NCBI GenBank assembly: GCA_021821085.1
Contig: JAKACV010000019.1
Location: forward strand, 1-50,277
Reading direction: 5' to 3'
Origin: Bacillota bacterium
GTDB taxonomy: Bacteria; Bacillota; Bacilli; Alicyclobacillales; SLC66
DNA: 50,277 nt
Part shown: one piece after another, positions 16,572 through 25,576 of the stretch
Position numbering within the stretch: position 1 is the first letter of the stretch
How the letters are laid out: each line of letters opens with the position of its first letter
The notes under the pieces: model-generated
The model's database searches: none
What the model was told of the DNA's origin: nothing
The model's input: the letters and a program-made list of their open reading frames with translations, nothing else
Program-made: the position numbers and the translations under genes

Positions 16572-18094
16572 TGACACTTATGATTTCAGAAATGGAGATT
16601 GAACGCAATCAGCTACCTGCTGAGTGTTTGCGGCTCGTCGAAGCGGGGTATCGTCTGCTGACAATGGTTGGGACAGATGAGCGGGAGGAGATTGGGCACT
16701 ATGTGCTGCGTTATTATTTTGCGAATGATCGTGCGTCAAACGTAACGTTGCTCACGGTGAAAATGCCAGCGAATGATCCGACGTATCCGTCCGTTACTGC
16801 GGTGATGCCTGCAGCAGATTGGTACGAGCGTGAAGTATACGATTTGCTTGGCATTGAGCCGCTCTCACATCCGAATTTACACCCGCTTGTTTTGCACGGA
16901 CAACGACTTGCTGTATATCCGTTGCGTCGCGATTATCCTGTAGATCAATCTTTGCCAGAGGTTGTACGAGAGGTAGAAGAACCAAATTTGGCGGATGGTC
17001 AATTCATTGTTCCAGTGGGACCTATTCACGCAGGCATCATCGAGCCTGGACACTTTCGTTTTCTGGTGGAAGGAGAACGTATCGAGTCATTGACTGCACA
17101 GTTATTCTACACACATCGCGGGATTGAAAAGAGTGCGGAGGGAATGCAAGTCGAGGAAGCGATGGCGCTTGTGGAACAGACCTGTGGTGTGTGTAGCGTC
17201 TCCCATGCACTCGCTTATGCACATGCTATCGAAGCTTTGGCGAACATGACAATTCCGGTGCAGGCAAAATGGACTCGCACTTTGCTTGGTGAACTGGAGC
17301 GACTCTACAATCATGTAGGTGATGTGGGGAACTTGTGCGCAGGTATCGGATTTAGTTTTGGTACGATGCAGGCTGGACGGTTAAAAGAGCAACTTCAGCA
17401 GCTAAATGACGATGTAACGGGTCACCGCTATCTACGCGGTGCTGTCGTGGTTGGCGGTGTGTCAAAAGCGATTTCTATGGCATTGCTGGAACGGATCCGC
17501 ATGGCTGTGAGCAGTGTATTACAAGAGCTGGGAGAAGTTGCAAGCGTGATACTCAGTCATGAGATTGTTTGTGACCGCTTTGCCTCTGCAGGAATACTCG
17601 AACGTGCTGTGGTTGAACGCTTTGGTGCGGTCGGTCCTGCTGCACGCGCTTCAGGTGTTGAACGAGATGTGCGTGTTAATTTCCCATACGATGGATATGG
17701 TGATCTTGAGTTTTCAGTTCCGACGTTTCAAGCAGGAGATGTCATGGCGCGTTTGCAGCAACGCATCGCGGAAGTGAACGAGACGGGGAAACTGATTGAA
17801 ACGATCATTAAAAATTTAACTGTTTTTGTGACGAAAACCAATCAAACGCTCGTGACACCGCTTCGTCCGCTTCTCGAAGGGAGTTACACTATCGGTATGA
17901 GTGAATCGGCTCGAGGCGAAAATGTTCACTTTGTGATGGTTGGGAAGCATCAGACGATTCGGCGATTACGTATTCGCTCTGCGTCTTACGCCAATTGGCC
18001 AATTGTACCTTTTGCAGTTCTGGGAAATGTGATTCCGGATTTTCCGCTTATCAATAAGAGCTTTGAACTTTGTTATGCGTGTTGTGATCGTTAG
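16571..18094 (+). CDS. hyfG: [NiFe]-hydrogenase group 4-like large subunit (NuoC-NuoD fusion)
   Basis: 507 residues with an N-terminal NuoC-like domain (to about residue 130) fused to the large catalytic domain, as in HycE/HyfG. All four putative nickel ligands are present: Cys205 and Cys208 in QTCGVCSVSH, and Cys501 and Cys504 in ELCYACCDR. The second motif deviates from the usual D-P-C-x-x-C (Glu-Leu replaces Asp-Pro). The protein ends directly after CDR, with no C-terminal extension for a maturation protease to remove. No hyp maturation genes are in the window. A real H2-handling enzyme is likely, but an energy-converting hydrogenase-related complex without Ni remains possible. Confidence 0.85.
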   Translation: MTLMISEMEIERNQLPAECLRLVEAGYRLLTMVGTDEREEIGHYVLRYYFANDRASNVTLLTVKMPANDPTYPSVTAVMPAADWYEREVYDLLGIEPLSHPNLHPLVLHGQRLAVYPLRRDYPVDQSLPEVVREVEEPNLADGQFIVPVGPIHAGIIEPGHFRFLVEGERIESLTAQLFYTHRGIEKSAEGMQVEEAMALVEQTCGVCSVSHALAYAHAIEALANMTIPVQAKWTRTLLGELERLYNHVGDVGNLCAGIGFSFGTMQAGRLKEQLQQLNDDVTGHRYLRGAVVVGGVSKAISMALLERIRMAVSSVLQELGEVASVILSHEIVCDRFASAGILERAVVERFGAVGPAARASGVERDVRVNFPYDGYGDLEFSVPTFQAGDVMARLQQRIAEVNETGKLIETIIKNLTVFVTKTNQTLVTPLRPLLEGSYTIGMSESARGENVHFVMVGKHQTIRRLRIRSASYANWPIVPFAVLGNVIPDFPLINKSFELCYACCDR

Positions 18095-18106
18095 GGGGTG
18101 TACGCG

Positions 18107-18676
18107 ATGTGGAATCTTGTAAGAAAACGACTGCAAACTGCAGTTGTAACCCGTTCTGCAGTAGAACTTTTTGATCAATCGGCGTCGTTTGGTGCTGACC
18201 GACAGTCTCCTCTTGATGACCTTTTGATGCGATTCAATCGCTTGGCGGTAACGTCGTTTGGAGGCGCGGTTCATGTCCGTCATGTGGATGCTGGATCTTG
18301 CAATGCGTGTGAATGGGAGTTGAATGCAATACTAAACCCAGTGTATGATATTTCCCGCATGCGTATTGACTTTGTTGCTTCTCCGCGTCATGCCGATCTT
18401 TTGACAGTAACGGGTGGAGTTACACGTAATTTACTTGAGGCACTGCGTAAAACATATGAAGCCACAGCTTTTCCAAAAGCCATCGTCGCAATTGGTGGAT
18501 GTGCCATTGGTGAAGGGCTACTTAGAAAAAACTATGCCCAAGAAGGGGGGATCGCTCCATTTGTACCTATCCATGTAAAGGTGCCGGGATGTCCCCCACG
18601 CCCTAAGGACATTATGGAAGGACTGCTGTTAGCTATGGAACGCTTAAATAACGAGGTGGAACACAATGGATCATAA
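18107..18676 (+). CDS. hyfI: Hydrogenase-4 small subunit, NuoB family
   Basis: 189-residue NuoB/HycG-like small subunit that holds one [4Fe-4S] cluster next to the active site. The four cysteines are Cys65 and Cys68 (DAGSCNACEWEL), Cys132 (GGCAIGEG) and Cys162 (VPGCPPRP). ATG 18107 is chosen for its GGGGGTG ribosome binding site; an in-frame GTG lies at 18098. No separate ferredoxin-like subunit (HyfA/HyfH) follows, so how electrons leave the complex is not evident. It overlaps the regulator gene by 11 bases. Confidence 0.85.
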   Translation: MWNLVRKRLQTAVVTRSAVELFDQSASFGADRQSPLDDLLMRFNRLAVTSFGGAVHVRHVDAGSCNACEWELNAILNPVYDISRMRIDFVASPRHADLLTVTGGVTRNLLEALRKTYEATAFPKAIVAIGGCAIGEGLLRKNYAQEGGIAPFVPIHVKVPGCPPRPKDIMEGLLLAMERLNNEVEHNGS

Positions 18677-19046
18677 ATTACAGCAGTTTAAAGCCGATTT
18701 TTTTAAAACTTTATCTCATCCTCTGCGTATTCGGATCTTGGAATTATTGCGTGAAGGAGATAAGTTTGTTAACGAGTTACAGAGTGAATTAGGTGTCGAT
18801 GGTTCTGTAGTCTCTCAGCAATTAGCTTTATTGCGCAATAAAAATATCGTTCTCGGTAAAAAGGACGGTACAAAAGTTACGTATACAGTAAGGGATCCCT
18901 TGATTTTCGAACTTCTAGATGTGGCGAGGCGAATCTTTAATAATAACTTGACTGATACCATTTCGCTATTGCAACAAATGGAGCAAGATCCGATCAACAC
19001 GGAACAAATAGAGGGGGATGTACCACCCAGCGTGTCGAAAAAGTGA
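18666..19046 (+). CDS. ArsR-family transcriptional regulator
   Basis: 126-residue winged helix-turn-helix protein. The segment KTLSHPLRIRILELL and the recognition-helix region DGSVVSQQLALLRNKNIV are typical of ArsR/SmtB. It contains no cysteine, so it cannot be a classical thiolate metal sensor; a redox or other ligand is open. ATG 18666 overlaps hyfI and has GAGGTGG upstream, so it is cotranscribed with the hydrogenase-like genes. It probably autoregulates the operon through the palindrome at 11585-11596. Confidence 0.85.
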   Translation: MDHKLQQFKADFFKTLSHPLRIRILELLREGDKFVNELQSELGVDGSVVSQQLALLRNKNIVLGKKDGTKVTYTVRDPLIFELLDVARRIFNNNLTDTISLLQQMEQDPINTEQIEGDVPPSVSKK

Positions 19047-19070
19047 CCGCCACCTGAGGCGACGGTCTTT
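19045..19070 (+). terminator. Hairpin after the hyf-like operon
   Basis: GACCG at 19045-19049 pairs with CGGTC at 19063-19067, with an inner CC/GG, followed by TTT. It is short, but well placed at the end of the operon. Confidence 0.4.
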
Positions 19071-19127
19071 CCAGAGTATTGCTTGCTGTTCAGGGTGTGC
19101 TATCGAAGTAGACCATGCGCGTTTCGT

Positions 19128-19586
19128 TTAGGCCATACGTGCTTGAGCGAGCGCTTCGTGTGTATTGTCGGTTGCTTGAAAATCACCGCGCATGGTTTTG
19201 AGTGCCACTCGTTCATTCGCAATCTCCTCTGCTGTGCGCACGCCCATTCGCCGAATGACAGCGAGCGGGGGACACCAACCTTGAATGGCGTGTTGCACAA
19301 GGAATCCTCCCACGAGTGCTGGCATTATGAACCAGCGTCGACTTACTGTAAGACCAAGCAGCGTACCCATAACGGTCAACGTACCTGCCATCGTTTCAAG
19401 TGTCCGCTCTGTATCCCATTCATTGTCTAGTTGCGTCAACCGATCTCTTACCGCTTCACTGGTCCGTCCTGTAAAACGTGAGATATTCGCGATCGTACGT
19501 GCTTCGATTTCGCGATTGACTGCACGACTTGTATGAAATTCGACACGTTTTGTGGTCGGCGGTAAGACTGCAAGTTCATTCTCCAT
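19128..19586 (-). CDS. YgaP/DUF2892-like membrane protein
   Basis: 152-residue protein with a charged N-terminal half and then a DUF2892-like core of two hydrophobic segments (TVMGTLLGLTV and MPALVGGFLVQHAIQGWCPP). The WCPP motif and the following MGVRT are typical of the membrane tail of YgaP-type rhodaneses. No rhodanese domain is attached here. The start at 19586 has GAGGAGGGG upstream. Function is not known. Confidence 0.7.
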   Translation of the reverse strand: MENELAVLPPTTKRVEFHTSRAVNREIEARTIANISRFTGRTSEAVRDRLTQLDNEWDTERTLETMAGTLTVMGTLLGLTVSRRWFIMPALVGGFLVQHAIQGWCPPLAVIRRMGVRTAEEIANERVALKTMRGDFQATDNTHEALAQARMA

Positions 19587-19693
19587 GTGCACCCCTCCTC
19601 GTCGTTTAAAATACCCCACTGTGAATTGAATAATGCGATGACCTGCTGATCGTGGTAAAGTACATGGAAGTGTGTACGAAACAGTAGGGGGAA

Positions 19694-20512
19694 ATGCCTA
19701 TGGGACAACACGTCATTCGGGAAGCACGGTCGCAAGCTGATTTGGAACAATGTAAATATATTGCCACAATGGTCTGGGGAAATGATAGCAGCTGCTCGAT
19801 CGCACAGATGAGTGTACATGTCCGTTATGGTGGCATTGTCTTGTTGGCTCTCAAGGATGGCGAAGCTGTGGGGTTTACACTCAGTTTTCCTGCCCGCTTG
19901 AAGGGACAATGGGTGTTGTGGTCGCACGAGACAGCCGTTCTTAGTCATGTGCTTCACCACGGGATCGGGTACGATCTTAAAATGACTCAGCGCAGACTTG
20001 CTCGCGATTTGGGGTATTCGGCGATCGCCTGGACCTTTGATCCGCTCATCAGTCGTAATGCGCATTTTAATCTGAATAAATTAGGAACCAAGGTGGTGGA
20101 TTTTATCCCGAATTGCTATGGTGTGATGGAGGGGGATCCACTTAATGAAGGAGTCGAATCAGATCGCTTTTTAGCCTTTTGGGATTTATCTGTTGAGGAT
20201 CGTGATCTCGTTCCACCAGATTCCTTCAGTGATCGTCAGTTGTTGCTTACAGCCAACAAGCATGCCCCCCTGCTGCACTGTGCGCAGGACTATGCACCGA
20301 TTTTGCATCGTGATTTCAGTGGTGGGGATGCGTGTGTGACGGAAGTTCCGGGTGATATGCAAGATTTTCCGGGGCAAGGTCTGCGAGCAGATTGGGTTCA
20401 TGCGATGCGGTTGACTGTTACAACTTTACATGAGGACGGGTATCAAGTTCGTCAGTTTATGTACGATGCGACCCGTAAAGTGGGACGCTACATATGGGAG
20501 CGTGCGCGATGA
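19694..20512 (+). CDS. GNAT-superfamily acyltransferase (COG3375-like)
   Basis: 272-residue protein with an N-terminal GNAT-like fold (VIREARSQADLEQCKYI, then VGFTLSFPARLKG) and a longer C-terminal domain, as in the COG3375 family. Members are often encoded next to N-succinylamino acid racemase/o-succinylbenzoate synthase and act as amino acid N-succinyltransferases in that setting. Its stop overlaps the next start as ATGA. The frame opens at 19694 with MPMG; ATG 19700 is close to the GGGGGAAATG site. Confidence 0.75.
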   Translation: MPMGQHVIREARSQADLEQCKYIATMVWGNDSSCSIAQMSVHVRYGGIVLLALKDGEAVGFTLSFPARLKGQWVLWSHETAVLSHVLHHGIGYDLKMTQRRLARDLGYSAIAWTFDPLISRNAHFNLNKLGTKVVDFIPNCYGVMEGDPLNEGVESDRFLAFWDLSVEDRDLVPPDSFSDRQLLLTANKHAPLLHCAQDYAPILHRDFSGGDACVTEVPGDMQDFPGQGLRADWVHAMRLTVTTLHEDGYQVRQFMYDATRKVGRYIWERAR

Positions 20513-21615
20513 AAATTAAGCGTGTATCGATTCGAAGATTGCAGATGCGGATGAAGGAACCTTTTGAGACGAGCTTTGGACGTGAAGAGGATAAAGATTT
20601 TCTGTTAGTTCGTGTGGAGACAGATCAGGTTGAGGGATATGGGGAGTGTACCGCATCGCTCGAACCATTGTACAGTGAAGAGACGACGACTACGGCTTGG
20701 CACATGCTCACCTCTCTGTTTGTTCCAACCATTCTTCACCACGAGGTTAGTCATCCCAATGAGATTCGCACTCGTCTACAGCATTTTCGGCGCAATCATA
20801 TGGCAAAGGCAGCGCTCGAGACAGCGATTTGGGATGCATTTGCAAAAGAGCTAGGAATCTCTTTGACACAAACCCTCGGGGGGGAAAAAACGGAGATTGA
20901 CGTTGGCATCAGCGTTGGAATTCAAGCGAGCGAACTGCACCTTCTACAGAAGATCGAAGGCTATCTGGCACAAGGTTTTAAACGAATTAAAGTGAAAATT
21001 AGACCAGGTTGGGATATTGAAATTCTTCGTGCAATCCGTAAAGAATTTCCTGATATCTCTCTGATGGCGGATGCAAATAGCGCCTATTGTTTACAGGATG
21101 TGGAACATCTTGCTCATCTTGATGAATTCGGACTAACCATGATCGAACAACCACTGGCGTATGATGACATCATTGATCATGCGACTTTGCAAACTCGATT
21201 GCGTACGCCAATTTGTCTCGATGAAAGTATTCATTCGATAGAAGATGCTCGCAAAGCGATTGCGATTGGAGCTTGCAAAGTCATCAATGTAAAAATTGGT
21301 CGACTCGGTGGATTGACTGAAGCAAAGGAACTACAGGCGCTATGTGCGCAAAGTGGCATTCCTGTCTGGTGTGGAGGAATGCTCGAAGCGGGCGTTGGAC
21401 GATTGACCAATATCGCATTGACGTCATTGCAAGGATTTGTACTCCCAGGGGATACAGCACCAAGTGCACGCTATTTTGATGAAGACATCATCGATCCCCC
21501 GGTGAGTTTTGTGAAACCGGGTGTTTTATCTGTACCGTCCGGCCCAGGTATCGGGGCGCGGGTGATGGAGGATAGAGTCGACGCATGTACGGTTGAGCAC
21601 GTGGAGTTGAAATAG
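20509..21615 (+). CDS. menC: o-Succinylbenzoate synthase / N-succinylamino acid racemase
   Basis: 368-residue enolase-superfamily enzyme. The expected residues are Lys161 and Lys163 (KVKI), Asp188 (MADAN), Glu213 (IEQP), Asp238 (LDES) and Lys262 (KIGRLGG). It belongs to the NSAR/OSBS group, whose members may dehydrate SHCHC in menaquinone synthesis, racemise N-succinylamino acids, or do both. No other men genes are here, and the partner upstream is a GNAT acyltransferase, so the racemase role (D-amino acid salvage) is at least as likely. The start at 20509 is translationally coupled to the acyltransferase. Confidence 0.85.
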   Translation: MKIKRVSIRRLQMRMKEPFETSFGREEDKDFLLVRVETDQVEGYGECTASLEPLYSEETTTTAWHMLTSLFVPTILHHEVSHPNEIRTRLQHFRRNHMAKAALETAIWDAFAKELGISLTQTLGGEKTEIDVGISVGIQASELHLLQKIEGYLAQGFKRIKVKIRPGWDIEILRAIRKEFPDISLMADANSAYCLQDVEHLAHLDEFGLTMIEQPLAYDDIIDHATLQTRLRTPICLDESIHSIEDARKAIAIGACKVINVKIGRLGGLTEAKELQALCAQSGIPVWCGGMLEAGVGRLTNIALTSLQGFVLPGDTAPSARYFDEDIIDPPVSFVKPGVLSVPSGPGIGARVMEDRVDACTVEHVELK

Positions 21616-21637
21616 AGACAACAGACAACGCAGCCAA

Positions 21638-21928
21638 TTAGATCATTTGGCTTGCCGTGAACACTGCATGAGCGGACGTTTGCGCTTTTACAATGAAGAT
21701 GCGCTTTGATTTTTCACGATGTCTCACATCGTGTTGCAATCGTTCGATGGCAATTTTCTCATCTGACAGATGGTGTTGTTCCATGTAGTCCGTGAGATCT
21801 GTGATCTCACGGACAAATCCACTCCGGAGATCGCGTAGCAGGCGTACTGCATAGAGAGTGTCTTGACCTTGAATGGCCAGTTCCTCCGAGGCACTGATTG
21901 GATGCGAACTCCATCTTCCTTTTGGCAT
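21638..21928 (-). CDS. Hypothetical protein, about 96 aa
   Basis: Small charged soluble protein with a helical centre. ATG 21928 has CGGAGA six bases upstream; ATG 21934 would leave no spacing. It is convergent with menC. A short inverted repeat AGCCAA/TTGGCT (21632-21652) spans its 3' end but has no T run. No family recognised. Confidence 0.5.
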   Translation of the reverse strand: MPKGRWSSHPISASEELAIQGQDTLYAVRLLRDLRSGFVREITDLTDYMEQHHLSDEKIAIERLQHDVRHREKSKRIFIVKAQTSAHAVFTASQMI

Positions 21929-22035
21929 ACACATTCTCCGTTCATTTCAAAGTAGACTCTGAAGATCTGTTTTGCAGTATTTGACGATGATTGTTGCCAA
22001 TTGGTTGCAGGGGATCTGTAAAAAGGAGAACTGAA

Positions 22036-22926
22036 ATGAGGAACAAACCATTTATCGGGTTGCTTGGTGTTGTTGTTGCAAACCTGATTTGGTCAGGCAG
22101 TTTTCCGGCGACAGCCATCGCACTTATCCAAGTGCCTCCTAGTTTTCTGACTGTCGTGCGTCTTGGTGCAGGCGCTTTAATTATGTCTCCAGTACTGCTC
22201 AAAGAACGTGGTAATTTTTCCTTTCGTATCCTGTGGCTGGCGTTCATTTTAGGTTTCACTGGATTTTCGTTGCCAGTTTACTTTGAAACAAAAGGCCTTG
22301 GGCTCTCCACCCCGGCCATTGCGGCTGTCATGATTGCTCTTGAACCTGTCTTTACTGCGCTGATTGCTACGGTGCTTTTGCGAGAAACATTAGCGCTCAG
22401 AAGAAAAGTAGCTTTAGTTATTGCTTTTATTGGCACATGGGCAATTGCAGGTTTTCCTCGACCTGGGGATCTTGGTTATTTGGATGGCGACTTGTGGTTG
22501 ACATCTGCAGTTCTATGCTATGCATTCTATAATGCGTTTTCAAAGCGGTTAATTGTGCGTATTTCTCCGATGGCAGCAACGTCGCTGACTCTTCTTGGTG
22601 GATTTATCGGTTCGATTCCAATGTGGTTACTAAAAGGGGCACCGATTCCACACGCAATCGCTCGCCCTGAACTTATCTCGGTGTTTTATTTGGCAATTCT
22701 CGCAACGGCGGGCGCGTACTTTTTATGGCTATTTGCTCTCACGATGTTTTCAGCGGCTAAAGTTTCTTTGTTTCTTTATATGCAACCGATTTTTGGTGTA
22801 GTATTGTCATTTATCATCGTTCAGACACGCCCATCTTCGACTTTTTTCGTTGGTGCTATTTTTATTTTATTGGCGCTTTATGTAAGTGAACGAAGAACAT
22901 CATCAGAACTTCCGCCAGGTCTCTGA
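22036..22926 (+). CDS. EamA/DMT-family transporter
   Basis: 296-residue membrane protein with ten predicted segments in two EamA repeats, typical of drug/metabolite transporters that export amino acids or other small metabolites. The first segment carries the usual NLIWSGSFPATAIAL. The repeat boundary follows EPVFTALIATVLLRE. ATG 22036 has AAAGGAG upstream; the frame extends to 21991 without a better start. The substrate is unknown. Confidence 0.85.
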   Translation: MRNKPFIGLLGVVVANLIWSGSFPATAIALIQVPPSFLTVVRLGAGALIMSPVLLKERGNFSFRILWLAFILGFTGFSLPVYFETKGLGLSTPAIAAVMIALEPVFTALIATVLLRETLALRRKVALVIAFIGTWAIAGFPRPGDLGYLDGDLWLTSAVLCYAFYNAFSKRLIVRISPMAATSLTLLGGFIGSIPMWLLKGAPIPHAIARPELISVFYLAILATAGAYFLWLFALTMFSAAKVSLFLYMQPIFGVVLSFIIVQTRPSSTFFVGAIFILLALYVSERRTSSELPPGL

Positions 22927-22951
22927 GCGGCAAGCGATTGGGTTTTGGCGT

Positions 22952-23761
22952 CTACATGGGTGGTTCACCTTCGGTATAAGTGGGGCGGCGTTTTTCAAGA
23001 AATGCCTGGATGCCTTCTTTGTACTCAAGGCCTTCCATTGCAGAGCGGGCGAGTTCTTCTAAATTCGCGTATGTTTGATCTGATTTGTGGCTGTCAGCCA
23101 GTTGTTGAAATAGGCGCTTTGTCGTTTGCTGTGCTTTGGGAGCTGCCTGTAAGAGGGCATAGACCGTTTGATTGACTAATTGATCTAACGTGTCAGATGC
23201 AGATGAAATGTCTGATATGAACCCCATTCGGTGTGCCTCGAGAGCGGTTATCGCCTTCCCTGTATATAAGAGTTCCTTTGCTTTTGTTTCTCCTATGATC
23301 CGCATGAGTAGTGTCGTTTCATAAGGACCATAGACAAACCCCAATTTCACGGGAGTGATGGCAAACCGTGCACTTTCCGTGCCGATGCGTATGTCGCAGG
23401 CTGTTGCAAGTTGTAAGCCCCCTCCATAACAAACCCCAGAAATGGCGGCGAGTGTAATCGGACGTAAAGTGGTTAGCGTTCGCGTCACCAGGTCAGTGAT
23501 TTCTTTATGTTGTGTAGCTTGTTTTTGATCGGACCGCAACAATGGGAATTCAGCAATATCTGCTCCAGAGCAGAAGGCGGAATCGTCAATCCCTCGCAAG
23601 ATAACCACTCGAACTTGTGGATCCGCATGGCATTTCCTAAGGGTCTCCAACAATTGCTGCCACATTACAAGTGTTAACGCATTTCGTTTCTCTGGTCGAT
23701 TGAATATAATCTGGCGAACAGAGGACCAGATTGGGTGTGTGTTCAGGATGATATGTTCCAC
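22952..23761 (-). CDS. Enoyl-CoA hydratase/isomerase family protein
   Basis: Crotonase-fold protein of about 269 residues. The oxyanion-hole segments are FCSGADIAEF and ISGVCYGGGLQLATACDIRI. The glutamates usual for hydratase catalysis are not both clear, so hydratase, isomerase or another crotonase activity is open. GTG 23761 is chosen for GAAAGGAAGG 8 bases upstream. A consensus -10 TATAAT lies at 23795-23790 on the minus strand. It is monocistronic. Confidence 0.8.
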   Translation of the reverse strand: MEHIILNTHPIWSSVRQIIFNRPEKRNALTLVMWQQLLETLRKCHADPQVRVVILRGIDDSAFCSGADIAEFPLLRSDQKQATQHKEITDLVTRTLTTLRPITLAAISGVCYGGGLQLATACDIRIGTESARFAITPVKLGFVYGPYETTLLMRIIGETKAKELLYTGKAITALEAHRMGFISDISSASDTLDQLVNQTVYALLQAAPKAQQTTKRLFQQLADSHKSDQTYANLEELARSAMEGLEYKEGIQAFLEKRRPTYTEGEPPM

Positions 23762-23927
23762 GGAGGAAACCTTCCTTTCGAGTTCTCTCATTATACACGA
23801 TCGCTCGTATGAAGTCGGCGATTTTTGCGCACCATTTCGTTGGCGTGAACTGAAGTCTGTTCTTGTAATGAACAGCGCGGCAAGTTAAACTTCATTTATT
23901 ATCCACTATTATATAAGGAGAGTGTAT

Positions 23928-25235
23928 ATGGAAAATGATTTGAGTGAGTCCCACTCGAATGGGGAGAGGTGGACTCGCACAGACACATGGGCCTTTTGGT
24001 CGTTTGGGCTTGGGATGTTGCTTGAATCGTATATTTTCGGGATGGCGTCCATTGCAACAAATTGGGCGCCAATGCCGAAGTCTCTCCAATCTTTGTTGCT
24101 CGCTTGGGCGCCGATTTGGCTAATCATTGGCATTATGGTGGCAGGTCCGCTGTCAGACCGCATCGGTAGGAAAAACACGTTTTATAGTACGATGGCACTT
24201 TATGGGATTGGGGCAATTGGGATTGCTTTTAGCCACACGTATTCGCTTATTTTGCTTTTCCTCGCCGTTTTACTGTTTGCGGCAGGTGGCGAAATGAACA
24301 CCATTATGGCAGCTTCTCACGAGATGATGCCTACGCGTCATCGCAGTAAAACCATGTTTCTCGAGTTGAATTTCATTAATCTCGGTGGATTCTTGCTTGC
24401 GGCTGTATCGTTACTCAGCATTTATAATTCAGTTTCTTTTCAACGTGGGATGGTCGCTGTAACCTTTATTGTGGTTCTCTTCGTTTTGTTATTAGCACGC
24501 AATCGGACGCCTGAATCCATTCGTTGGTTGCAAAGAAAGGGTTATACTGAACGTGCAAAGATTGAGATTCTAAAATATTACGGCGCAGAAGAATATGCAA
24601 GACGAGAGTCTATTGTGCGTCAATCAGTAGCTGCAACTCCTACGCGTAAGACAAGTGTCGCATTACGCCTCTTTGTAACGATTACAACGGCGTTTGCTGG
24701 CACCGCCGGATTTGGATTGATGACATATGTGCTTGGTCCTAATTATTTCAAATCATTGACTGCAACTATTATTCTAGTTGCCACAGGAACAGGTTTTATT
24801 TCAGGTTTTTTAGGAATCTGGGCGGATCAGATCAGTCGAAAAACACTGTTGTTAATTGGATACGGCGGAACTTTTATCATGACTCTGATCATTTACTTGA
24901 CAACCGGGGAATGGTCAAAGGATTTAACCGTATTCTGGATTTTGCTAGTAGCGCTAAATGTATTCGTAAATATTTCATATCTTACAGAAGATACGTTGAA
25001 AAGTGAGGTTTGGCCCACAAATACTCGCGGGACGTATACGGCTATTGTGCGCTTTATCAGCATCGGGCTGTACATTGTGACGATTTACATGTCTCAGAAC
25101 TACGGATTAAATGAGTACATGCTATTTAATTTAATTGTATGGATCATCGGTTTGGCAGGCGCGCTAGCATGGTATTTTGCGGGGGTGGAAACTGGGAAAG
25201 GAACCACGCTTGAATCTGCTTCTGGAGAGGATTGA
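23928..25235 (+). CDS. MFS transporter (sugar/acid-transporter type)
   Basis: 435-residue major facilitator with 12 predicted segments. The loop 2-3 motif GPLSDRIGRKNTF and the central motif RNRTPESIRWLQRKG followed by a charged loop are typical of the sugar/metabolite:H+ symporter subfamily. An acidic C-terminal tail follows. ATG 23928 has AAGGAGAG upstream. The gene ends before a strong terminator, so it is monocistronic. Substrate not predictable. Confidence 0.85.
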   Translation: MENDLSESHSNGERWTRTDTWAFWSFGLGMLLESYIFGMASIATNWAPMPKSLQSLLLAWAPIWLIIGIMVAGPLSDRIGRKNTFYSTMALYGIGAIGIAFSHTYSLILLFLAVLLFAAGGEMNTIMAASHEMMPTRHRSKTMFLELNFINLGGFLLAAVSLLSIYNSVSFQRGMVAVTFIVVLFVLLLARNRTPESIRWLQRKGYTERAKIEILKYYGAEEYARRESIVRQSVAATPTRKTSVALRLFVTITTAFAGTAGFGLMTYVLGPNYFKSLTATIILVATGTGFISGFLGIWADQISRKTLLLIGYGGTFIMTLIIYLTTGEWSKDLTVFWILLVALNVFVNISYLTEDTLKSEVWPTNTRGTYTAIVRFISIGLYIVTIYMSQNYGLNEYMLFNLIVWIIGLAGALAWYFAGVETGKGTTLESASGED

Positions 25236-25300
25236 CGGTAAGAAGACATCCTTGGCGTTAACTCGGAAGAGGAAGTTAACTTGATAATAAACGATTTGAG

Positions 25301-25328
25301 GAGCCGAGTGTAACTCGGCTCTTTTTTT
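25301..25328 (+). terminator. Rho-independent terminator
   Basis: An 8-bp perfect stem GAGCCGAG/CTCGGCTC with a 5-base loop is followed by seven T residues. It separates the MFS gene from the oxidase operon. Confidence 0.9.
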
Positions 25329-25442
25329 GTCCTCTGAGTGGGAAAATAGCATGTTATCGCAACAAATGTGCATAAAGTTTGAATAAACAATACGTAAAGC
25401 GGAATTAACATGGCGAAAAAAGTAATGACTTATGACGAAATC

Positions 25443-25471
25443 TTGACATAGTAAATCTGGCGGACTATCAT
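25443..25471 (+). promoter_or_regulatory. Strong sigma-A promoter of the oxidase operon
   Basis: TTGACA (25443-25448), 17 bases, then TATCAT (25466-25471): a consensus -35 and a 5/6 match -10 at ideal spacing. The predicted transcript starts near 25478 and has a leader of about 100 bases. The rest of the 25236-25576 gap holds the terminator and this leader. Confidence 0.8.
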
Positions 25472-25521
25472 CTTAGTTAAATACAAGTTGTGCTAAAAAT
25501 AATAAAATCTTAAAAGGAGTG

Positions 25522-25575
25522 ATGTGCAGAGAAGATAGGGGGTATACCTGCATCATTTGGCAAGGGGGGTTGTAG
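25522..25575 (+). CDS. Possible 17-aa leader peptide in the oxidase operon 5' region
   Basis: ATG 25522 lies close behind AAAAGGAG and reads 17 codons to TAG at 25573-25575, two bases before the TTG start of the next gene. It contains two Cys and one Trp. The spacing to the ribosome binding site is short, so translation is uncertain. If used, it would couple to the downstream start. Confidence 0.25.
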   Translation: MCREDRGYTCIIWQGGL

Positions 25576-25576
25576 A

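Noticed and set aside
21632..21652. AGCCAA/TTGGCT inverted repeat as a menC terminator
   Set aside because: The stem is only 6 bp and there is no T run in either direction.
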